From contig CM051516.1 of assembly GCA_028015205.1 (NCBI GenBank), forward strand, positions 29,564,593-29,628,592: DNA of 64,000 nt, given 5' to 3'. This document shows positions 56,501-64,000 of this stretch, piece by piece. The notes beneath the pieces were generated by a model that made no database searches, had not been told where the DNA came from, and worked only from the letters and a program-made list of their open reading frames with translations. This DNA comes from Mytilisepta virgata. Lineage: Eukaryota; Mollusca; Bivalvia; Mytilida; Mytilidae. Within the stretch, counting starts at the first letter, position 1. The number at the start of each line of letters is the position of its first letter. A program made the translations under genes and the position numbers.

Positions 56501-59198
56501 CGTATTGATTTATTATTTTTAGAATCCTGATAAAAGTGGGGTTTACTTTCAGTTGATCAATTTTGAAATTGTTTAGTAATGGCGTTTCAACTTCTAGTTG
56601 TCCTTGTCCAGACTTTGGCTACGTCATTTTGGTTTTATTCTTCATCACTGTTTTGATGTTTTTATCCATAAGCTTTATATATATACAGTTACCGTTAATC
56701 AAGAAATGCACATTGTACCAAATTGTTGCGTTTATCTTGCATTACTCCTTTCATTATACAAGAACGTATTAAGTGTTTTTTTTTCTTTTTCTTCTATTGT
56801 TTTGTTTTTATGAATAACAGTAATATTAGATTGAAAGCCTCATAGTATAATGTTCGCTTAATCTTGGGGGAACAACTGCAGCCACTGCTGTTTGAGGGTA
56901 ATTTAGACTGAAAGTGCTTCAGTTCTTGATCTATTTTCTCTTTGGCGAAAAATTTGTTATATCTGTTCTCAGTGCCACCTTTCTCACGTGTTCACCTTGT
57001 ATCTGAATAATTTTGCTCCAGTATTCTTTTTGTGCTTTTTTTAGTTTATTTACCTATTTTACCAAAGTTATGCAACACTTTGTTTAAGCATACATGTATT
57101 GAATTTGACAATGTAATGGAACTATTTTATTGTGTATTGGTTTTATTTTCGCGAGCATCAATTTGCGTGAATTCGTGAAAAGTAATGATTGGTTTATAAA
57201 ACATTTCGTGGTTTTATTATTTTATCCAAAAATACAATATAAAAATTACATTTCGTTTTTGATTCGACTTTGCCTCACTCGCGAAAATTAATATTGATCT
57301 GACAAAATATAGGGAACCACAATATATCCCATGTGTGGTTATGATCATGCCAAAAGAAATCCGAATTTTCGTGATACTTACTTGCTCTGCTAATACAATC
57401 CTGAAGCTAGCTTTCTGTCGTTTAAGCATTGGTACTATATACCTCAGTAAAATACACAAGTGTTGTCGTCTATCTCTGTACGGAATAATAATACCCAGGG
57501 AATGTCCAGTACAATTTTGTGGTTTCCAATGCCCTCCGTACAGTACGTCAGCGTGATATTTGTATAAATAAGATATCACATTTTCACACGTTGATTTGTT
57601 GTCAATGTTAATTTGGCCAACTAAAAAAAAACGTTATGATGCTTGATTTATTATTTAGTCGTCTCAGGACTAGAACCAGTTCAGGTAATCCAGAAATAAG
57701 AGCAAGACGGGAATAGGTAGGACCGAATTTTAAATTTCCGCTGGAAAAAATGTGGAGAGTAGAATAGAGAAGATAATTGAAGCCTTCAGGAAAAGGGATA
57801 ATTCCAAATGAGTGGAGGAATTAACGGGCCTCATACTAGCGCGTAGAAAATGCAAAAGTGTATCGGAAAGGCGAGCAAAGTTTACCTACATATTTACCTG
57901 TATTTCTATTGCTTGTTTCACGGGAGCTCAAACCCAAAGAGCTGCCTAGAGCGCCCTCCTGTGTCAATAGGGGATACCCTCTTGTCACTTCATAATAAAG
58001 AAACCTGATCGGGGTTCATAGTGGGTGATGTCTTTGGAGAATGCCACACAATCTGCAAGCTACAAAAACACTTCTGTTGTTTTCGAAAAAGAGTAGGCTA
58101 ATGGCCGCGGCAAAATTTGTATTGCGTTTGATAAATTGAACTGATTCTCGTCTTAAGAAGCACGAAATATTTGCCACTAGACGGTAAGCAAAAAAAAAAA
58201 AAAAAACGAACAAGTATAGCAATAAGACGTCATAGTATTCTTCAAGAATAATCCTTACCATAAAAAAATTGGGGTTTTTCTCAAATGTCTCTGCAATAAG
58301 CATAAGGCCCCCACCTTTTGTCTTCTGTAAACAGAAGTTCATTACTTCAAGATAATTATACTAAAATTTATTTAGAAAAATCAGTAGAGGATTTTTTTCT
58401 ACATGCGTTCAAAGTTACCAAATTATTATCAATATTCCTTATTTGGTTTAATTTACATAATTTTTTTATTATTTTATCTATATTTTTCATCAATTATTTA
58501 CCAGAAAACAATGTCTATGTAGTTGGGAATATTTTACAAAAGACCCGGTGAATTTATCTTTTTTTGTTAAAAAGTTACATTTTTATGTTACGGTCTTGAA
58601 AAATGAAAAGTTTAGGATTTTTGGCTCAAATGTACCAAATTCAAATATCTTAAAAACTAAGTCATGAAAGCAATTTTTTCTTTCCCTAGTTGAACATATA
58701 CATAAAAATTTATCATCTGGTAAATTTTCAACAAAAAGACAGTAGAGGAACCTTATTGTATCGTATTCCCTTAAAATGTTCAAATAAATTTTAACGTCAT
58801 GATGGAGACTTATAAAATATGTACGGGCAACAGGAAAATATCGTAATCAACTTACCCAAGGAACTCTCATTTGCTGAACATTTGTCTTCATTATAGTACA
58901 ACTGACTGGTGCTTTTTGCAAAATTATAGGTTTTTGACGCACTTTTTTCACTTTCAACATCGTTCATAAGTTTAAAGAAGCGTTGCCAATTTATTTCATC
59001 CTTTGCAATACGCTGGAATTTTCGTAATCGCATATAACCTCTTTCTTCTCTTGTATAACGAATCTTGCCATCAGAGTGTTCTGCTACATCTTTTCGTAGT
59101 ACTTGTGTAACAGTACAAATATCATAGAATGTCACCATGCAGGACAGTAAAAAAGTAAATAAACATATTGATTTGAGAGTGCATCTCCAATAAAGCAT
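50551..59198 (-). CDS. B4GALT: Beta-1,4-galactosyltransferase, N-terminal and catalytic exons
   Basis: Four coding exons joined in phase: 58856-59198, 57382-57620, 55976-56163 and 50551-50673 (phases 1, 0, 2; the last exon ends in phase 2). They give 297 residues plus a split codon. Residues 5-24 form a type II signal anchor after a short cytoplasmic tail. C126, GGHWKPQNC (143-151) and GIIIPYRDRRQHL (157-169) are family signatures, followed by EQAGTGIFNKGKLMN. DVD (226-228) is the metal/UDP-binding DxD, and WGWGGEDDD (286-294) the acceptor-site motif. These enzymes transfer galactose (or GalNAc in some invertebrate forms) from UDP-sugar to terminal GlcNAc in the Golgi. The last 70-80 residues of the fold are missing; I found no exon for them down to about 49.3 kb. 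An out-of-frame upstream ATG lies at 59205. Confidence 0.93.
50757..50860. repeat. Foldback palindrome in galactosyltransferase intron
   Basis: The left arm (50757-50794) and right arm (about 50820-50860) pair with few mismatches (ACACAATGTGAAGCTTTTTT against AAAAAGCTTCATATTGTGT). The loop is GACGAGTGAGCGTAGCGAAC plus GAGCC. It lies 85-185 bases upstream of the acceptor of the exon at 50551-50673. Confidence 0.85.
51148..51172. repeat. (GGAT)n microsatellite
   Basis: About five copies of GGAT/TGGA in tandem. Confidence 0.85.
51320..51440 (+). repeat. Fragment of the GGCAAATATTTC-type repeat
   Basis: Phrases AGCGGCAATTAGTCTATTCT and TACTATGATCCGAGGTCAGG match the right half of the repeat at 46020-46340. 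Confidence 0.55.
51504..51529. repeat. 26-bp perfect palindrome
   Basis: A 26-bp perfect inverted repeat without spacer, centred on TTACATGTAA and ending in GTGATC/GATCAC. Outside it, ACTAGGCA (left) and TGCCTAG (right) add a second, looser inverted pair. Confidence 0.9.
51530..52870. other. Galactosyltransferase intron, unannotated part
   Basis: Intron sequence with no recognised element or exon. Confidence 0.4.
52880..53240 (+). repeat. Interspersed repeat, copy A (AACACAACAAATAAACG type)
   Basis: Shares GGAACACAACAAATAAACGC, AACTAAACAAAAC, GAACTCCCATT, GAGCGACATCAG and ACCCGTCA, in order, with copy B at 62610-62990, in the same orientation. This copy sits in the long galactosyltransferase intron. 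No coding capacity. Confidence 0.75.
53241..55975. other. Galactosyltransferase intron, remaining part
   Basis: Mostly unique AT-rich intron sequence. A fragment at 55010-55130 (GTGGCCATTAGCATATCCTT) belongs to the 46020-46340 repeat family. No exon is supported. Confidence 0.4.
56164..57381. other. Galactosyltransferase intron between exons 2 and 3
   Basis: A 1.2-kb intron with no recognised element. Small open frames on both strands lack support. Confidence 0.45.
57640..58190 (-). repeat. GGCAAATATTTC-type repeats in galactosyltransferase intron 1
   Basis: 58016-58190, read on the minus strand, repeats the order seen at 46020-46340: GGCAAATATTTCGTGCTTCT, GGCCATTAGCCTACTCTTTT and TGTGGCATTCTCCAAAG. 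The part at 57640-57760 (AGGACTAGAACCAGTTCAGG) resembles the other end of the family. Confidence 0.65.
58260..58325 (-). other. Possible cryptic or alternative 66-bp exon
   Basis: On the minus strand a strong acceptor (TTCTGTTTACAG) and donor (ATG|GTAAGG) enclose this stretch within intron 1 of the galactosyltransferase. Joining exon 1 directly to the exon at 57382-57620 keeps the frame and the family sequence. Entry into this segment in the required phase meets TGA after 14 codons. It is therefore either not used or an exon whose inclusion would truncate the protein. Confidence 0.3.
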
Positions 59199-60250
59199 TC
59201 TGCATGGCTGCTATCTGACATTTCGTTATATTAAAAGCGATATTAAGCTTTCTTCAATTGATGCTTACATCGCAGAAATAATGAAAGTAATTACTTTTTT
59301 TTTAAATTAACGATTTCAGATAAAACATTACATGAGACTATCTACCAGTGCTTTCCATCCTGGTTCTGAGACAACATTTTGTCAAGCAATACTATATTGT
59401 AATAACAGGTTATAATAATATCCCTCATGCATATAATAGCTTCATTTACCACATAAGTTTGGGTATCAATATCTTTGGATTATCTGATATCGATCTGTCA
59501 CAAAGAATTCCGAATGTCACTGACTTCTCATCAATTCTTTGGACATCACTCTTCCAAATACGACTGACTGGTGATTAAAGCTGAAGATTTATTAAACAGT
59601 CACATAAAGGATATATACTCCAATAGCTACTTAGTTCTGCGATTTATATTGCAGACACGTAGTTCCATTCCAAAATTTGTATCATTGTCTCTGTTAATGA
59701 GTTTTATTTCTAACCGATGTAATGAAAAGACTCGTGGAGTAGCATAGTAATAAGATGTATATAATGTACAGTTTAAATTAAGTTGATATATTTTAGCAGA
59801 ACACGACACTATTGCACTAACACATCACAGGAAACTGGAAACTTTTGTACGAATTTTACAAGTGAACGCGAGCACAGGTCATCACAATCAATGTAACAGC
59901 TAGTGTATCAAATTTTACAAAATCGCATTTGTGAAGACGGGAAAAAAATATTGGGTAACATGAATCCTGTTTTCTGTCAAATGTGACTGAGATATATGTT
60001 CATTTGTTCTTATTGAGACGGACGGAAGCCTTTCAGGGCTATATTTGGATTACAAATGTGAACAGAAATAAATCAGACGACTGGGAAAAAAATTAAACTA
60101 ATTTCTCCATTCTTTAATCATGTTAAAAAATTCCTGCTAATAGATAACATTTAATATAGTGAAGCTTTATCAGAATAGACAGCATGCAATAAAATCACCC
60201 GTCCTTGCAGTTAACAGAACAAATTTTTAATTTTGTAGGATTAATTGTTT
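59199..60250. other. 5' flank of the galactosyltransferase gene
   Basis: The region upstream (minus strand) of the start codon should contain the promoter and 5' UTR. No clear core element is seen. Confidence 0.4.
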
Positions 60251-60284
60251 AAAGTCATATTTAAATATGTATGAACATTTGTTT

Positions 60285-62133
60285 ATTTTTACTAGTTGAC
60301 GACCATGAGGAAGCAGCTGCATCCCTTAACCTTGATCTTGAGGAACTACACCAATGGGCTTCAGACTGGGGGGTCACTTTTAATGCCACAAAAACAAAGT
60401 CAATGCTATTTACAAGAAAATGTGACGTAAATGTCCCAAACCTATTCATGAATGGCATTCAATTAGCCAATACTACTAACCACAAACATTTGGGATTAAA
60501 TTTTAACTCAAAGGGAAACTGGAAAGATCATATTAATGATATTTACTCTAGAGCTTGCTCTAGAATCAATATTCTCAGATTATTGAAACATTCTTTAGAC
60601 AGAAAATCCCTTGAAAAATTATACATTGGTTTTGTAAGACCCATATTAGAATGTGGAAATATCATTTGGGATAACTGTACTAAACAGAATCTGACCTGAT
60701 TGAATCGATTCAATATGAAGCGGCACGTATTGTGACTGGAATGAGACGAGGCACCTCCAGGTCCAAATTGTATTCAGAACTTGGCTGGGACTCATTACAT
60801 GAGCGTAGAAGAAAACAAAAAATTAATATTTATATACAAAGCCTTGCATGGGTTCCTGCCAAATTATATCTCTGATCATGTACTGTCGTTTGTTAACATA
60901 AATGATGATGACTCTTACATGCTTAGAAACCCTAGATATTTTAATATTCCAAATTCTCGCACTATGGCCTATCAACATAGCTTCTTTCCAAGTTCATTTG
61001 ATGCTTGGAACAAGCTGGATACTTCTATTCAAAATATTACATCCCTATCTCTGTTTAAACGTGCACTTAATAAGGACCTGGAGAGACCTCCTGGACACTT
61101 CTCGTTAGGAACTCGTGCTTTAAATATTATATATTGTCAGTTACGAAATGAAGTGAGTGATCTTAAGCACCATTTGTTTCTCTCACATATTTCTGATGAT
61201 GCTATGTGTGCCTGTGGTGGTGGAGTGGAGGACACTTTTCATTTCTTCTATAGCTGCCCTTTATTTAATAGACAACGTGAACAATTATTTACAGATTTAC
61301 AAGCCTATAGTGATATCATAGACTTAGATATTCTTCTTCATGGCTCAAATGCTCAGTCTCAAGAGAACAATACAGAAATAACGAATGTTGTGCTTACTTT
61401 TATTTGCAATACTAAGAGATTTACTTGAATATATATACTTTTAGAATAGCATGTATGCTTATATATATATATATAAATATATTAAGATAATATAATAATC
61501 AGTTCAAATACTTAAATGATTAGTACATGGGCTCTCAAGATGTATTAGGTAATTGCTTCCAATGTTTGGTCTTGTCTTGTTTGTATATATATATTATTAC
61601 ACAGCACAAGTGTTCTTGTTCTATTTTTTTTTCAAGTAAATTGATTAGGCTACTTCCTTTCTTATTATCCTCACCTAAAAATGAATACTTTCTTGCTTTT
61701 ATAACTACACTTGGTTGTGTACTGTTTTAAGAAAGCTAATATCTTTTTCAATTATCTTATTAATTATACATTCATTGATGGACCACTATTTAACTTATAG
61801 ACCAGATTATTCAACAATACTCTTTGTTAATAATAATGAACACTTTTTTTTTTAAAGTAAAGATTAAAATTCAATTGCTATCTACCTATATAACATTATT
61901 TTCAGAGTCAAATTGAATAATTTTAATTAATATGTCCTATATTATCTCTGATTTAGCTTTTACATTATATAAGATACTTTTGTGCTGTATATTGTGTTTA
62001 TTTGCTTGCAATCCATATTATGTACTTGTTTATATGTTCCATCTTGTTTTTGGAGAGGATTTGTATAGGCTTAGCCTGTTGTTCAATCCATTTGTTTATT
62101 CAATAAAATATTTGAAATTGAAATTGAAAATTA
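60285..62133 (+). mobile_element. CR1/L2-like LINE 3' half, frameshifted
   Basis: Coding sequence starts inside the reverse transcriptase: VDDHEEAA is the remains of the YADD box, followed by WASDWGVTFNATKTKSM, KHLGLNFN, YIGFVRPILECG and NIIWD. The frame shifts near 60698 (then ESIQYEAARIVTG and ELGWDSLHERR) and again near 60820 (then KALHGFLPNYI). It runs to 61428 with a C-terminal CACGG...FHFFYSCPLF knuckle. A 0.7-kb AT-rich 3' UTR ends in AATAAAATATTTGAAATTG and a (TTGAAA)n-like tail near 62110-62133. The 5' part is missing and two frameshifts are present, so the copy is dead, though well preserved. Confidence 0.88.
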
Positions 62134-62139
62134 CATTAA

Positions 62140-62605
62140 TTGAAAGTTGTAGAAAATATCGAAGCATATATGTTCATTATATATTTTAAATAGTTCTCTA
62201 TATTAAAATAACATGCTTCAAAAGTATATGGAGAAACACTAAAATGTCATTTTCCGTGGCAAGGTTATCGGAATACTAAAGGGAGACAATTATATCTCTT
62301 GAGCAATTTGATTTTGAAATTTTGAAAGAAATGTTTCCAGAGATAAGTTTACTTCGGTGAATTCATTTTTCACCACCCATTTTTACTGAACGAATTAAAA
62401 CATTTAAAATGTGCATGTCAAAATAGGACCGCAATAAGCATTTGTTGCACAAAACAAAATAATAAGCCCCCCCCCCCCCCCCAGAAATGGAATGTAACAG
62501 ATAAATTGCAATTCATTGTTACATTTTTTGGGTCACTGTGGCATTAATTTGATTTTTCTGTGTTTAAATAACTTTTAATAAACATTAAAAAAAGATATTA
62601 AAGTA
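62140..62605. other. AT-rich intergenic stretch
   Basis: A poly-C run of about 16 bases at 62467-62482. Nothing else recognised. Confidence 0.4.
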
Positions 62606-62609
62606 AGTT

Positions 62610-62990
62610 TGTTTTGAATATGGACAAAAGAATACCGAATTCCAAGGAAAGGCAGTCAGGAGAATGGAACACAACAAATAAACGCCACAAGGATTCATGT
62701 ATAACTAAAATAATAATAAAAAACGTATAGTAAACTAAACAAAACCAGAGCAAGACCGCACAGAAAACAAAGCACTATCAATGTGAACTCCCATTAAAAC
62801 CAGGAGTGACATCAGGTGCTCAGGTAGGGTAACTATGTCGGCACCCGTCAAATTGCGAGTGAGTAAAAGGCAAAGAAGTGTCAAGTCCAGTGAGTTGTCA
62901 ATTTCAGAAGGACGTGAAATCTAACTGAAGATATCTTCTCATGCGCGAGATAGAAACTTTATATCGGCCAATCAATTCGCGGTGACAGTT
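62610..62990 (+). repeat. Interspersed repeat, copy B (AACACAACAAATAAACG type)
   Basis: Ordered matches with 52880-53240 over about 370 bp, including GGAACACAACAAATAAACGC and GTATAGTAAACTAAACAAAA. Contains a partly different middle (GCACTATCAATGTGAACTCC). Confidence 0.75.
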
Positions 62991-63607
62991 GACAACCGTA
63001 AAAATTTTGGAGTGATTAAATTAACAGAGAATGAGTATAACCCTGTCTTAGAAGTTTATGTGACAGCATGTCACCCTGCCGAGAAAGTTGCTGTATAAAT
63101 CACATGCACGGCACTTGCGAGTCTTGCGTTTTTCTCCTGTTTGGGATGCTTAGCAGATTGCACATTCATTATCAAAACTATTAAAATAGTAATAATTGTT
63201 AATTATGATGATCATGCATAATTAAGACTGAATACTAGTTACTCATAGTGATTTTTCAAGCCACACTTTCTCAAGTTTCCTCACAATTTCATAAAAAATG
63301 TGTTTTTTTCTCTTTATTTTTTTAATTTAATTTTACAGAAGATAAGTGTAAAAAAAATACCCTTAAATTACATTTAAACTTTCAAAAATATTTTATAAAT
63401 GTAATAATATTATAATTCACAAACATTTGCTTCAATTAATTGTAAAATAATTTCAATATTTTCATAAATATTTGAATCAAATCCTAACAATTTCCCCCAT
63501 ATTACTGTTATATTTACATTTAATGTTAATCCAAACAGGAACAAATTTTCAGTCACAATTTAAGATGACACCCAATAATTACTAAATAAACAGCCAACTA
63601 ATTAACT

Positions 63608-63660
63608 AATCGGGTATAATACAATATTGGCTAAACGGGAATATTGTATTATACCCGATT
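63608..63660. repeat. Perfect 21-bp hairpin with 11-base loop
   Basis: 63608-63628 and 63640-63660 are exact reverse complements (ends AATCGGGTATAATAC and GTATTATACCCGATT). The loop is GGCTAAACGGG. Variants of the loop (TTGGCTCAACGGGAAG, TTGGCTAAGTGAGAA) recur to the right at about 63668 and 63849. Confidence 0.92.
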
Positions 63661-63905
63661 TTCAAAAGTTGGCTCAACGGGAAGACACCATATTTATATT
63701 CTATTTATTTCTTCAATTAATTAGCCAACAGGTAGTATACGCCTTTTGAGGACCCCAACAAAATAGCTATAAAAACAATATTTCCTAATTAAGAAAAAAA
63801 CCCATTTTTACCTACGTGGGCTATGTGAGACTGAAAATTTTTGAAATGTTGGCTAAGTGAGAATAAACCGTTAATATCCCCCACTGGAAGCAACGTTCTT
63901 GAAAC
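63661..63905. other. AT-rich stretch with loop-motif repeats
   Basis: Contains the TTGGCTNAA-type phrases noted above. No coding feature. Confidence 0.35.
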
Positions 63906-63910
63906 AAAAA

Positions 63911-64000
63911 TTAGAGGATCCCAGGAGCATGTTTCACTCACCTGGATTCAATTTGCGAATCAACTGCCTTAAAAGCACCTTATAAAAAAAACAGGATTAT
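63911..64000 (-). mobile_element. GCTCACCTG element, cut by window end
   Basis: ATTAGAGGATCCCAGGAGCA followed by CACTCACCTGGATTC is the inverted right end of the element family at 4897-6441 and 45181-45660. It continues past the right edge. Confidence 0.6.

Noticed and set aside
60271..60458. Minus-strand open frame overlapping the LINE
   Set aside because: Antisense to a clear reverse-transcriptase frame.

Overview
This is a stretch of animal nuclear genome. The sequence is AT-rich and gene-sparse, with spliced genes (GT...AG introns) embedded in interspersed and tandem repeats. The repeat content points to a bivalve mollusc, most likely a mytilid mussel: tRNA-derived SINEs with an (AAAC)n tail, elements beginning GCTCACCTG, TACGACCGC-headed elements, foldback sequences and CR1/L2-like LINE 3' ends. 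The species is an inference.

Four host-type protein-coding genes were assembled exon by exon with matching splice phases. (1) 11697-22827, minus: a complete seven-exon SFT2-domain vesicle-transport protein of 161 aa. (2) 24359-33047, plus: a complete four-exon BTB/KCTD-type protein of 337 aa, with an N-terminal CxxC region and a long coiled coil. These two genes are divergent, with 1.5 kb between their start codons; an ETS-type motif lies just upstream of the SFT2 start. (3) 47039-49229, minus: a complete three-exon tyrosine recombinase of the Crypton/KIAA1958 (DUF3504) type, 479 aa, with its catalytic residues in place. (4) 50551-59198, minus: the first four coding exons of a beta-1,4-galactosyltransferase; the C-terminal exon(s) were not found. 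A fifth, unidentified exon-like segment lies at 347-474, minus.

Layout: 1-11.7 kb holds a 79-bp minisatellite, a 166-bp tandem array inside a transposon-like element (itself hit by a SINE), and small MITEs. 11.7-22.8 kb is the SFT2 gene, with repeats in its introns. 24.4-33.0 kb is the KCTD-type gene, with a LINE 3' end in intron 1 and a pogo-like element carrying a tRNA-like dimer in intron 3. 33-46.6 kb has no host gene that I can see; it holds a three-deep nest of insertions (37.2-41.3 kb), a decayed LINE (42.0-43.5 kb) and a decayed DIRS-like reverse transcriptase (44.4-44.7 kb). 46.6-59.2 kb holds foldback hairpins, the recombinase and the galactosyltransferase. 60.3-62.1 kb is a CR1/L2-like LINE 3' half, and the right end carries more repeats.

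The SFT2 protein (Golgi trafficking) and the galactosyltransferase (Golgi glycosylation) share a compartment, but nothing here suggests they act as a unit. The most notable item is the intron-containing recombinase with a complete active-site signature, which has a 55-bp-arm palindrome beyond its 3' end and a short direct repeat beyond its 5' end.
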